Source: Polychytrium aggregatum
Lineage: Eukaryota; Chytridiomycota; Chytridiomycetes; Polychytriales
Length of the DNA: 64,000 nt
Assembly: GCF_025602895.1 (NCBI RefSeq)
Contig: NW_026516259.1
Coordinates: 1 to 64,000 of the forward strand
Direction of reading: 5' to 3'
Shown here: positions 18,545 through 28,711 of the stretch, piece by piece
How positions within the stretch are numbered: position 1 is the stretch's first letter
How the letters are laid out: the number at the start of each line of letters is the position of its first letter
The notes under the pieces: model-generated
Databases searched by the model: none
Told to the model about the DNA's origin: nothing
Seen by the model: the letters and a program-made list of their open reading frames with translations, nothing else
Program-made: the position numbers and the translations under genes

Positions 18545-21500
18545 GTGAAGGCCTTGAACCGGAGCCGTGCCCACCGCCTTCCGAAAGTGAAGACATTGGT
18601 AAGGTGCCTTTGGTAAGTACTGGGGAAGCAGTGATGTGCGGACAGCTTCGCCTTGCCTCTGGACCGGCGGACACTCTCAGCTCTGGCATAGTACCCGTGG
18701 CACCTCTGGTGTCACTGGGAACTGCACCTCATCCACAGGTGCAAATACCTGAGCTGTCCTGCCAACCCTCGGCAAAGTTAACTGTCTGTGCTAGCCGCAA
18801 CCCTGGTGCCGAAGCTGGTACCGAACCAAAGTCTTGTGTTTCGTCTGTTCGTCGTTGCTCGTTGGTTGTTCCCGTCGCTGTTCGTCTTCCTTCTGGTGAT
18901 TCTCTGTCGTGCGAAGGACTTGTCGATTCTGGTGCCTCTGGCAACTTTATCGACGAGGACTTTGTTGCTCGACACTCTGTCCCCACCTGCTCCAAGGCTT
19001 CGCCCTTGGCAGTGGAAGGCGTGGATGGTAAGCCGCTGTCGTCTGGCCCCATCCTCCGCGAGACTGCTCCACTCGAGGTGATTCTCGGGGACGTCTCGCA
19101 ACGCCTTCGGTTCGATGTGATCAGGTCTCCACATCAACCACTTATCCTTGGCTTTCCTTGGTTGCGCACCGCCGAGCCCAAGATTGTCTGGTCTCGCGGT
19201 CTTCTTTGTCTCCCTCCTTCTGTTGATTCCGACCCCTCTCCATGCACTACTTCTCTTTCGTCTTGCTCCACTTCCTCCAATGTCACTCCCCTTCTTGATG
19301 ATTCCACTCCTTTGATTGATCTAAGCTCCTCTCCTACGCTCCCACCTTCGTCTTCCCCTTCTTGTCTTGTTCCTCCCGAACCCCTTCGCTCTTCCCAAAC
19401 CCCTTCTTCTGTTGTCAGTTCTCTTTCCCTCCTTGATGTACCTCCTCCTGTTGTTTGTTCTTCGGACATTGTTCAGAATAAAGTAACCGTCGAACATTAT
19501 TCTGACCTTGTCCACGCCCCTCCTCTCAGCTCGGACGCTCCTCTCCGCGTCTGCAGCATTGATTACCGCTCGATGCGCGAGTCTTTGGATGCATGCAGGC
19601 ATGGAACGCAACCCCTGACCATCTTTCAGGTCCATGTCCTGCCCACTGACGAGCCGAGCACTGCGACTGTCGAAGTGCCTGCGGAGTACAAGGACTTCCT
19701 GTCTGTTTTCTCTAAACAGGAAGCTGACTCCTTGCCTCCGCATCGCCCTTATGACTGCCCCATTGACTTGGAGCCGGGCAAGTCGCCAAAGTTCGGGCCT
19801 CTGTACTCACTGTCCGAGCCCGAACTTCACGCTCTGCGTGACTATCTCGACGAGAATCTTGCCAAGGGATTCGTTCGTCCTTCGTCGTCCCCAGCAGGCT
19901 CACCAATCCTCTTCGTCAAGAAGAAGGACGGCTCACTTCGTCTTTGCGTTGACTACCGCGCACTGAACGGTATCACGGTAAAGAACCGTTACCCTTTACC
20001 GCTGATCGGCGAGCTGCTGGACCGACTTCGAGGCGCGAAGGTGTTCACTAAGCTGGACCTTCGTGGAGCCTACAATCTGCTGCGCATCCGCTCCGGGGAC
20101 GAGTGGAAGACAGCTTTCCGTACTCGATATGGGCACTTCGAGTACTTGGTGATGCCCTTTGGGCTCACCAACGCGCCAGCGACGTTCCAGCACTTCATCA
20201 ACGACGTCCTGCGCACCGAGTTGGACCAGTTCGCAATTGCGTATCTTGACGATATCTTGATCTACAGTGCTGATCCGTCGCAGCATGTAGAGCACGTCAA
20301 GCAGGTCCTCTCGAAGCTCCGAGCTGCAAAGCTGTATTGCAAGCTGGAGAAGTGCGAGTTCTCCAAAACCTCGGTCTCGTTCCTTGGTTTCATGGTCTCG
20401 CCCGAGGGCATCGGTATGGAGCGATCCAAGCTCTCTGCGATCTTGGATTGGCCCATACCGCGCAACATCTCGGATCTTCGATCCTTTGTCGGGTTTGCGA
20501 ACTTCTATCGACGCTTCATCGATGGATACGCAAAGATCGCGGGGCCCATGACTCGGCTCTTCCGGAAGACGCATGGCTTCCAGTGGTCCCGCGAAGCCGA
20601 TAAAGCATTCAGATCCTTGAAGGATGCCTTCGTTTCGGAGCCCGTTCTGGTGCATCCGGACCCATCCAAGCCGTTCGTCGTAGAGTCAGATGCGTCGGAC
20701 TTTGCGCTTGGATGCGTGCTCTCCCAGCGGGGTGCTGATGATCGCCTTCATCCTTGCTCGTTCCATTCGCGGACACTCTCGAATGCTGAACGTAACTACA
20801 GCATATACGAGAAAGAGCTGTTGGCGATCAAGGAGGCTTTCGAGGCGTGGCGACACTACCTCGAAGGCGCCCAGCATCCCGTTGCCGTTCTGACCGATCA
20901 CAAGAACTTGGAGTACCTGGCAACGGCTCGCATCCTAAACCAGCGTCATGCACGGTGGTCCCAGTTCTTGTCTCGGTTCGACATCCGCATCCAGTACCGT
21001 CCTGGTGCGAGGAACGGCAAGGCCGATGCCCTGTCTCGTCGCTCGGACTACATCCCTTCGTCGGCCTCCGTGTCGAGGGATCCGCCTCTGCTTCTCGATC
21101 CTGCCGCGGTGATACGCGTGCTCCGAAGCAGAGACGCCCGCTCTTCGGTTGCAAGTCGCAGTGACCCTGTGGATTTGCTGCAGCTCATAGCCGAAGAGCA
21201 GGCTCGGGATCCCGGTCTAGACAAATACCGTCGTGACCCGAAGTTCGTCTGGAATGGCCAGTACCTCACCTTCCAGAACAGGATTGTGGTCCCAGAGTCG
21301 TGCCGAGTTCCGGCGCTCAAGTCGTGCCATGACCCAGTCGCTGTGGGTCATCCAGGCATCCGACGGACTCTGGCTCTGGTATCGCGACAGTTTTGGTGGC
21401 AAACCTATCGGAAAGATGTCAAAGAGTACGTCTCGACGTGCGACACCTGTGCACGCTCGAAAGCTCCGCGACACAAGCCGTTTGGGTTCCTGTTGCCACT

Positions 21501-22626
21501 CCAGACAGCCGATCGACCCTGGGGGACACTGACCATGGACTTTATCACTGATCTGCCAAAGTCCAAGGGTCACACCTGCATCTTTGTGGTGGTATGCAGC
21601 CTCACAAAGATGGCACACTTTATGTCCTGGCGTTCACTGCCGTCGGCGGAGGAGACTGCGTCACTGTTCCTCGACAATGTCTTTCGTCTCCATGGCCTCC
21701 CCGACACAGTGGTTTCAGACCGAGGAAGTCAGTTCACCTCTCGGTTCTGGAAGGCACTCTGCACGCAGCTCGGGATCCAAACCAGTCTGTCCACGGCCTT
21801 CCATCCCCAGACCGATGGACAGACTGAGAGGGTCAACCAGGTCATCAACCAATACCTGCGCTGTTACACGTCGTATCAGCAAGATGACTGGGCCGAGCTG
21901 CTGCCGTTGGCCGAGTTCTCTTACAATAACCTCGAGAACTCGTCAACACATGCCTCGCCATTCTTGGCAACCTATGGGTTCCACCCAAGGTTCGAAGTCC
22001 CCGTTGTCGCTGGCGGCCCTGATGTTCCCTCTGCCACGGAGAGGGTTGAACATCTCCAGCGGAACCTGGCACTGTTGAAGGAGAATCTTGAGAAGGCAAA
22101 GTCTGACTACAAGCACTTCTCAGATCTCCGGAGGTCCCAGGCTCCCGACTTGCGTCCGGGCGATCAAGTCTGGGTGCTGACTCGTAACATCAGCACCACT
22201 CGCCCAAGCAAGAAGCTGGATTACCAGAGGATTGGACCATTCACCATCCTCGAGGCCGTCGGGACATTGGCTTTCCGCCTGGACTTGCCAAAGGACATAA
22301 AGGTGCACCCGGTGTTCCATGTGTCTCTTCTTGAGCCCTACAAGAAGAACTCGCTTCCGGGTCGGGTGCAAGCGCCGCCCCCTGCGGTGGTCATCGATGG
22401 GAACTTGGAGTGGGAGGTCGAAGAGATCTTAGACTCCAAGTTCGTGCGCGGAAAGCTGCACTATCTCATCGATTGGAAAGGCTACCCGGTCACCGATCGA
22501 AGTTGGGAGCCCGCCGACATTGTCTTTGCCCCAACGGTGGCCGCGGAGTACCACCGACGCTACCCAGACAAGCCTGGCCCCAGGAGAACTCAAGATGGAA
22601 CACGCCGTAGTTTAAGGAGGAGATAG
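18526..22626 (+). CDS. pol: Gypsy Pol polyprotein (protease, RT, RNase H, integrase, chromodomain)
   Basis: About 1366 residues are read after a -1 shift; there is no ATG at the frame's start. The aspartic protease motif is VDSGASGNFID. The reverse transcriptase has LDLRGAYN, MPFGLTNAPATFQ and the catalytic YLDD (near 20245). RNase H begins with ESDASDFALG. Integrase has an HHCC finger (GHPGIRRTL ... CDTC), the catalytic Asp residues in TMDFITD and VSDRGSQF, the Glu in QTERVNQ, and a GPF motif. The C-terminal chromodomain reads WEVEEILDSK...YLIDWKGYP...SWEP and probably directs integration to modified chromatin. The last codons form the polypurine tract, and the TAG abuts the 3' LTR. Confidence 0.95.
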   Translation, partial: RPGPVLSEGLEPEPCPPPSESEDIGKVPLVSTGEAVMCGQLRLASGPADTLSSGIVPVAPLVSLGTAPHPQVQIPELSCQPSAKLTVCASRNPGAEAGTEPKSCVSSVRRCSLVVPVAVRLPSGDSLSCEGLVDSGASGNFIDEDFVARHSVPTCSKASPLAVEGVDGKPLSSGPILRETAPLEVILGDVSQRLRFDVIRSPHQPLILGFPWLRTAEPKIVWSRGLLCLPPSVDSDPSPCTTSLSSCSTSSNVTPLLDDSTPLIDLSSSPTLPPSSSPSCLVPPEPLRSSQTPSSVVSSLSLLDVPPPVVCSSDIVQNKVTVEHYSDLVHAPPLSSDAPLRVCSIDYRSMRESLDACRHGTQPLTIFQVHVLPTDEPSTATVEVPAEYKDFLSVFSKQEADSLPPHRPYDCPIDLEPGKSPKFGPLYSLSEPELHALRDYLDENLAKGFVRPSSSPAGSPILFVKKKDGSLRLCVDYRALNGITVKNRYPLPLIGELLDRLRGAKVFTKLDLRGAYNLLRIRSGDEWKTAFRTRYGHFEYLVMPFGLTNAPATFQHFINDVLRTELDQFAIAYLDDILIYSADPSQHVEHVKQVLSKLRAAKLYCKLEKCEFSKTSVSFLGFMVSPEGIGMERSKLSAILDWPIPRNISDLRSFVGFANFYRRFIDGYAKIAGPMTRLFRKTHGFQWSREADKAFRSLKDAFVSEPVLVHPDPSKPFVVESDASDFALGCVLSQRGADDRLHPCSFHSRTLSNAERNYSIYEKELLAIKEAFEAWRHYLEGAQHPVAVLTDHKNLEYLATARILNQRHARWSQFLSRFDIRIQYRPGARNGKADALSRRSDYIPSSASVSRDPPLLLDPAAVIRVLRSRDARSSVASRSDPVDLLQLIAEEQARDPGLDKYRRDPKFVWNGQYLTFQNRIVVPESCRVPALKSCHDPVAVGHPGIRRTLALVSRQFWWQTYRKDVKEYVSTCDTCARSKAPRHKPFGFLLPLQTADRPWGTLTMDFITDLPKSKGHTCIFVVVCSLTKMAHFMSWRSLPSAEETASLFLDNVFRLHGLPDTVVSDRGSQFTSRFWKALCTQLGIQTSLSTAFHPQTDGQTERVNQVINQYLRCYTSYQQDDWAELLPLAEFSYNNLENSSTHASPFLATYGFHPRFEVPVVAGGPDVPSATERVEHLQRNLALLKENLEKAKSDYKHFSDLRRSQAPDLRPGDQVWVLTRNISTTRPSKKLDYQRIGPFTILEAVGTLAFRLDLPKDIKVHPVFHVSLLEPYKKNSLPGRVQAPPPAVVIDGNLEWEVEEILDSKFVRGKLHYLIDWKGYPVTDRSWEPADIVFAPTVAAEYHRRYPDKPGPRRTQDGTRRSLRRR
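22614..22626 (+). promoter_or_regulatory. Polypurine tract of Gypsy element
   Basis: AAGGAGGAGATAG directly precedes the 3' LTR and would prime plus-strand DNA synthesis. It overlaps the last codons and the stop of pol. Confidence 0.8.
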
Positions 22627-23045
22627 TGTGATGACCAGCATCACAACGGACCAATGAGATTGTCCCGCATGCTCTCGCCCTCCGCACCAATCATGAGTCC
22701 CCACGTGTTTGTTTGCCCCCATGCATGAGCACGCGCCGTTGCCACCCGCGTCTACTGGTTTCCTGCCTCCCCCACCGCTCGGCACATGTCCCCGGGCTGT
22801 GCCAAGCCTCTCTCGCTTGCACACCAGCCACTCTCGCACCCCCTTCTCGCTTCTCTGTGATGCTCCACCCTTCTCGCCCACTTTTGCCCCTCGACCTTCT
22901 CCCGGTCTATAAATAGCCCTGCATGTCTGAGCCTATGTTGAACACCAGTTCGAACAAAACTTGTTCTTTGGTGTTCGGGGCTAAAAGCTAATAAAGCTCA
23001 TACCAAGCACTTGGTCTTCGTCCTTGCGCTTGTTCACTCCTTACA
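22627..23045 (+). repeat. 3' LTR of Gypsy element
   Basis: This LTR has the same length and, by eye, the same sequence as the 5' LTR. It is followed by CAACCTGTTGG, the LINE 3' UTR, rather than by the LINE sequence that would continue the left flank. Confidence 0.94.
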
Positions 23046-23130
23046 CAACCTGTTGGACCTGATGGCTTGTCTTCTTAAATAAAGTTGACTATAGTAACAA
23101 AAAAAACAAAAAAAAAAAAAAAAAACAAAA
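23046..23130 (+). mobile_element. LINE 3' tail remnant right of the Gypsy element
   Basis: Eighty-five bases match the LINE 3' end from copy 2 position 11971 onward: the CTGTTGGACCTGATGG block, AATAAA at 23078-23083, and a C-interrupted poly(A) at about 23098-23130. It carries TTAAATAAAG where copies 1 and 2 have TTGAATAAAG, and its tail is longer. About 2.13 kb of LINE sequence (copy 2 positions 9843-11970) is absent between the two flanks of the Gypsy element. Confidence 0.88.
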
Positions 23131-23401
23131 TCGTCGGAGCAGTCGTGCTCGCTGCTGCAAGAAGCACCCTCGCAGTGGCCCTTCCAGGAGCAGTAGTCAT
23201 CCTTCTTGGCACACTTGCCCTTGGAGCAAATCAGCTCACCAGAGCAGTCGTTGTAGTTGTTGCACGAGGCACCTCGCAGTGGCCAGGCCAGGCACAGCTG
23301 GAGCCGTGCGAATCAAGCTGGGAAAGATCAAAGAAGGGGGCAGCGCGAGCAACAGCGAGGAAGGCAGCGGCCGAGACGCAGATGAGCATGATGAACTTCA
23401 T
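23131..23401 (-). pseudogene. Secreted Cys-rich repeat protein gene, truncated by LINE insertion
   Basis: The start codon at 23401 opens a typical signal peptide (MKFIMLICVSAAAFLAVARA, cleavage before APFF). It is followed by a Cys-rich region with two copies of a motif C-x-W-x-GHCEG-x-SC...DC. Between the copies the frame breaks: the plus strand has GCACCTCG at about 23269-23276 where the second repeat has GCACCCTCG, so one base is missing and a stop follows. The coding sequence then ends at 23131, where the LINE poly(A) begins. A TATAAA on the minus strand lies at 23528-23533. It resembles small secreted Cys-rich proteins of chytrids, but I recognise no named family. Confidence 0.7.
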
Positions 23402-24251
23402 GGTGACGATGGAGATGTGCGCAAAACGAAGGAATCAGAAAGTGGTATGTGGGCGGCCGAATGGAGGCTGGAGCGGTGTTTGAGCGGGTTTGGCTATGAG
23501 GTGTGGTGGTGAGGAATTGATGCCAGGTTTATATCAGACAGGCGATGCGGTGGCAGAGCGATCACCGCCCCTAATCTTGCATGGAAGTGCCCGGACCACA
23601 GGGATCTTTGGTCAGCGTCCTGCCACTGAGGTGCATGTCCAATCCAGAGGGATCAATCTGGCATCGGTGTGATCATGGGCAAGCGAGCTGGTGGCGCTGC
23701 AAACGAGTTGGATGCAATGGGAGACGACGATTGAAACCGAGGACGGCCATCGACACAGGCGGGAGTTGACAGAACGAGTGATGCTACGACCATGACGAGT
23801 GATGCAACGATCATGACGAGACAGGATCAAGACATGGCACACATGGCGATGCGCCGAGCTGCGTTGATTTGGTGTCGTTGTCTCCTGGCATCGACAGCAC
23901 CATGTCTGGTCCCTGTCCCCACACCCCAGCAATCCCACCGCCCCATCCCACGCTGCATGGATTCATGGTTATCGTGGGTGCTGTGGCTCCATACACACAT
24001 GTATCGCCGTCCCTGTCCTCGCCACCCTGCATCTCTCCGTCCACTGCCACCATCGCAAGCTCGCTCTGGGTTGTCACGTTCTCGATTCCGAATGGGGGCG
24101 GTGCTTGGTCGACCACTTGGCACGCGCTTTCCGCTTGGCCCAATGTTCGGTGCCTCTCCCTCGTCTCCATCTGTCAACCTCCAGCCCATCCAGCTTTCCA
24201 TCGATTCTTTCATCGATCCGTCCGCACATCCCATCCAGCAGCCAGCGTGCC
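23402..24251. other. Intergenic region between the broken secreted-protein gene and the first NLR
   Basis: This holds the divergent promoters of the two flanking genes. The minus-strand TATA box is at 23528-23533, and a GC-box-like GGGGGCGG lies near 24093. Open frames here are short, with no recognisable product. Confidence 0.5.
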
Positions 24252-27200
24252 ATGTCTGCAGCCACAGGTGAGACTCTGTTGATGATGCATCACCGATGGC
24301 GGGTGACGACAATGTCTGCTGCTGACCCTTGTGCCAGACTTTGATGCCTTCCTGGACAAGCACGATCTCGCCAGGAACAAGACCCTCCTGGTCGACCACG
24401 AGATCGACAGCACCGACCTGGTGGGTTGCTTGGCTCGGTCGCCGATGGCATGATGCACTCGATGGTTGGACGGTGTCCATGCTGGCGATGGAATGTCGCC
24501 GACACTGCGGCCGTCGATGCCCCTGGCCATCTAGACATTGTTGCTGAACAACGGCTGCCTGTCCAGGTCCTCTCTCTGACCGAGCCAGAGATGAAGCAGA
24601 TCGGGCTCAAGCTCGGCGCCATCAAGAAGATCCAGCGAGCCCAGCGCCAGAACACCGAGCCGCCTGTTGTCGTCCACAAGAGCGAGCCACCGCCATCCAA
24701 GACACCCGATGGCAGCGAGAGCGCTGTTCTCCCTGTGGTCCGATACAGACCGCCTCCGCTGGCGAGGGGATGGAAGTGCCAGCTGGGCAACAGGGACCAC
24801 GAGGTGTTCATCAGGTGCGGCGATGTCTGTGGTGCAGTATGGGGTGTCTGCACTCCAGCCGGTTGGTCATCAATCCATGTCCATGTCTGCATTGGCAACA
24901 TCGACATCCAGAGTGCCCATTGACCACCGCCTCTTTGCCCAGCTATCGAGTCTTCAGCGACGAGATGCCCGCAATCAAGCTCTACGCCGCCCTCAAGTCG
25001 TCCAGCCAATACGACAAGAACCTGTGTCCGTACCTCGACCAGCTGTGTCTCGTCGATGCCATGAACTGGGAGACGGGCTTCATCAACGGCCTGGTCAACT
25101 CGCAGGTCATTGTGCTGGTTCTGTCGGAGCGGGGACTGAGCCGCACCCGCGAGGCACACCTCAAGCCAGACAACCAGTTCCTGGAGGTGAGCAAGCGAGC
25201 GGTTGGCCGAGCATCCATGTCGATGCACTTGCACTCGATAGTCCCTGACACTCACACTCACACTCACACTCACACTCACACTCACACTCACACTCAGGTC
25301 CAGCATGCCCTGCGTCGGATGCGAGAGTCGGCCACCACCGGCCGCCCGGTGACCGTCCAGCCCGTCTACATGTGGTCGACCCGCATCATCAACAACCAGA
25401 CCTATGCTTCCAAGTACTTCCCCAACCCCGACGACTTTCCCGATGAGCCGCCCTGCCACGATCTGAGTCCCCTCGTCGACGGCAAGCCCGTGTCGATCCG
25501 CCAGACCATCCGAGATGTCCTGGCTCTCCAGCAGTTCAATGCTGCCGATGGGACGGCGGTGATGAGGTGGGTGGCTGCTGTCAGCCCATCGATGGCAAGC
25601 CATTTCTGCTGCATTGCTGTCATGCTTGATCGCAACATCCTGCACACCATACACACCATCCATGCCATGTGCACCATCAATGCCATGCGCACCATGCTGC
25701 ATCAGACTTCTCTCACAACACCACACGACACCATACACATCGCCTCACCTTGCTGCACATCCATCTGACCACATCCAACTGACCACATTCCCTTTCGCAC
25801 TCGTCCATCCCCCGCCACCACACAGGCTCTCTCCGTACATCCGAGTGCTTGTGGCCAAGACCGAGAGGGCCATCGCCGAGGGCATCCTCTACCACCAGAG
25901 CCGACCCATCGTCCTCGCTGCCGACGAAGACTCGCAGCTCCGCGTCCTGCTCGATCCCATCGACTTTGACCCCGACAGGAAGGCGCTCGAGGATCTGTAT
26001 GTCGAGGGTACCCGCCAGTGGCTGTTTGACCATGTCACTGCCTGGGTCGACGACGACGACAACGCCGACCTGGTCCTGTGGGTCAATGCCGTCGCCGGTG
26101 TCGGCAAGTCCGTCGCTGCCGCCCAGATCGCCAACATCCTGCTTGGTCGGGACCAGCTGGCGACATCGCTGTTCCTCAAGTACAACGACACCCGCAAGAA
26201 CAACCCCCCGCATCCTGCTGACCACGATCGCATATGGACTGTGTCGCTGGTACGCACCGATCGGCCGTCGGTTCCTCGACGCTGGCCACACCAAGGACGA
26301 CCTCGACAAGATGAGCATCCCGGACCTGTTCAAGGCCTTGATTGAGGATCCACTCGAGGCACTTGGCCAGTACCGGCCCAAGGGAGCCGTCGTGGTGATG
26401 GTCGATGGCCTGGACGAGTACCATCCGCGCGACGAGATCCTGTCGCTCCTGGCCTGGCGACTCACACAGCTGAAGGGCGAGTCCCGGATCAAGCTGCTGC
26501 TGACGTCCCGCCCCGAGGAGGACATCAGGGATGCCTTCCGAGGAGTGCCGACCACGACGATCGAGCCGTCGAGCGAAGACAACATCCGCGACCTCCGGGT
26601 GTTCATCGACCATCGTCTCAGGGACCATCCCAGCCTCAGCGAGTCGGACCGCACCCAGGCGATCTCGGTGCTGCTGGACCAGTCCAAGACATTCGTGTGG
26701 ATCAACCTGATCCTCAACACCGTCGAGCACGAGCTGGAGACTCCCGAGCCAGGATCGGCGCCGTGCGAGGAGAGCGACGCAGCACACGAGCCACGGACAC
26801 TGACTCTCGAGATGATCCGGGAAATCAACGACTCGTCGGTGGATCTCAAGGGACTGTACCACAAGACATTTGCCAAGATCCACTCGCAGTCGAGCCACCC
26901 GGCCGAGTTGGTCATGGTGGTGTCGGCGATCGCCACGGCCCAGTCGATCCTGACCCCACAGATCATCGCCGATGTGTTTGGACTCGAGATCGGCGTCGTT
27001 CGCGAGTGTCTCAAGAGCCTCAGTCTGGTCCTCGATCCTGGCGCCAATGGACTGGGTCCCCGAGGCAGCCAGTCCACCAACACCGAGGTCAAGTTCAACC
27101 ACAAGTCGGTGGCAGACTATCTCCTCGGTGACGCATCGACTGGCCATCCGTGGCATGTGTCGGACTCGTTCCACACGGTGTTTGCCAAGGAATGTCTCGG

Positions 27201-28527
27201 AGTGATCCTCTCGCACGAACCAGAGATCAACATCTGCGATATCTACGACTTTCACGACAATATCGCCGACCTCGAGGACAGAGTTAACAAAATCATCACA
27301 CCGTCGCTGCGATACAGCGTCGCCCACTGGATCACACACTTTGTGTGGTGTGTGGACGGAGTGGCCGAGTCGAGTCCGGTGTGGCAGTCGGCCGAGATGG
27401 TCGATGTGGCAGCGGTGCTCACTCGGTTCGTCAAGACGCATGTGTTCTTCTGGCTCGAGTGTGGATCGCTCACACATGTGGTCAAGCCGATCATCGAGCA
27501 ACTGGCTGTGCTGCGAGGAGTGGTCGCCAAGGCACCCAGCACCATCATCGACGACACCACGAAGGAACTGGTCAAGGACACGTATCGATTCATCCGCGAG
27601 TTTGCCGATCCGATCATCAAGAGTGCACCACAGGTGTACAACTCGGGGTATGCATTCACGCCGAAGGAGACGGCGATCTACAAGACATATGCCACCCAAC
27701 TCGAGGACAAGATCCCGTTCCTGGTCACAGCCGGTCCAGCACCGACCTGGGATCCGTGTGAGATGACCATCACTGGACATGGATATGAACTGAAATCGGT
27801 GGCGATCTCTCCCGATGGCAAGTGGATTGTCACTGGAGCCAGTGACAACACTATCAAGGTGTGGGATGCCACCACTGGCCAAGTGAAGCAAATGTTCAAA
27901 GGACACACCAAAGGTGTAACCTCCGTGGCCATTTCATCTGATGGCAAGTGGATTGTCTCTGGTTCATGGGACAAGACCATCAAGGTTTGGGATACCATTA
28001 CGGGCCAGCTGAAACACACCCTCGAAGGGCACAAAGGGACAGTAAACTCCGTTGCAATCTCATCCGATGGAAGGTTGATTGCTTCTGGCTCAAATGACAA
28101 GACCATCAAAGTGTGGGATGCGACCACGGGCGAAGAACATTACACACTCAAGGGACACAAAAGGATCGTCGTATCTGTGGAAATACCGCCCGAGGGTAAT
28201 TCAATTTTGTCTCGGGATGAGAAGGGTATTCGATATCTCTGGATTTATCGTGAAGGGCAGTATATTCGGACCGACGATATCCCAGCCAAATGCTCGGCGG
28301 TATCAAGCCCCCTGTTTTCAGTCGGCTGGATCCAAATTGATATTGGAAGCGAATCCCAGTGGATCCGCCATGGCATTCATCCTGTCAAAATTCCATTCTC
28401 CCTATTCCGTAATTTGAACAAAACTTTATTCACCAAAGCTGAAGGAGCCATTATGATCAACTCTTGGCCATGTATAATTCTGGTGGGTCTAACTATCAAT
28501 CGAAATCCCTTTATTCGGCTCATCTAA
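24252..28527 (+). CDS. SAM-TIR-NACHT-WD40 NLR-like protein (one apparent frameshift)
   Basis: Six exons by splice signals: 24252-24267, 24338-24420, 24567-24814, 24943-25186, 25298-25566, 25826-28527. The product would be about 1186 residues if one C in the C6 run at 26204-26209 is ignored; as sequenced, exon 6 is frameshifted there. SAM domain at about 6-60 (DFDAFLDKHDL...LTEPEMKQIGLKLGAIKKI). TIR domain at about 111-285, opening HEVFISYRVFSD and keeping DNQFLE with Glu197 at the SARM1 catalytic position. NACHT has a P-loop at about 376 (NAVAGVGKS) and Walker B at about 476 (VVVMVDGLDEY). At least three WD40 repeats begin near residue 930. The role, by analogy with STAND receptors, is ligand-triggered oligomerisation and TIR signalling or NADase activity. 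It could be a pseudogene if the frameshift is real. Confidence 0.82.
25248..25296 (+). repeat. (ACACTC)n microsatellite in an NLR intron
   Basis: About eight perfect CACTCA hexamers fill the 3' end of intron 4 and form its polypyrimidine-like acceptor, immediately before the exon that follows the putative catalytic Glu of the TIR domain. Confidence 0.9.
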
Positions 28528-28711
28528 CCCACCTACTTGAACAGCCAATTCACCTCAACACTCCAAAGATTGGAACCGAAGTCACGCCTGTTTGAATTCA
28601 TGATAACAACATCCATACCCGCATCCCCAGCGCACTGGTTATAGAGACAAAGTCAGGCAGCTCACCGTAATGCACAAAGTGGAAATAGGCTTCAAAGGGG
28701 TGTTTGCGAGG

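Larger units (their letters stand above)
16971..23045 (+). mobile_element. Ty3/Gypsy chromovirus-type LTR retrotransposon, complete
   Basis: A 6.08-kb element is bounded by two 419-bp LTRs that I could not distinguish by eye, which implies recent insertion. The order is LTR, PBS, gag (CCHC knuckle), pol (protease, reverse transcriptase, RNase H, integrase, chromodomain), polypurine tract, LTR. The integrase-last order and C-terminal chromodomain place it in the chromovirus branch of Ty3/Gypsy. The two flanks are LINE sequence but not from one contiguous site: the left flank ends at LINE ORF2 and the right flank resumes about 2.1 kb further on. No target-site duplication is seen (left GTCC, right CAACC). 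Confidence 0.96.

Noticed and set aside
24535-24566. Acceptor at 24534 for NLR intron 2
   Set aside because: It leads to an immediate stop; the CAG at 24566 keeps phase and joins the two halves of the SAM domain.
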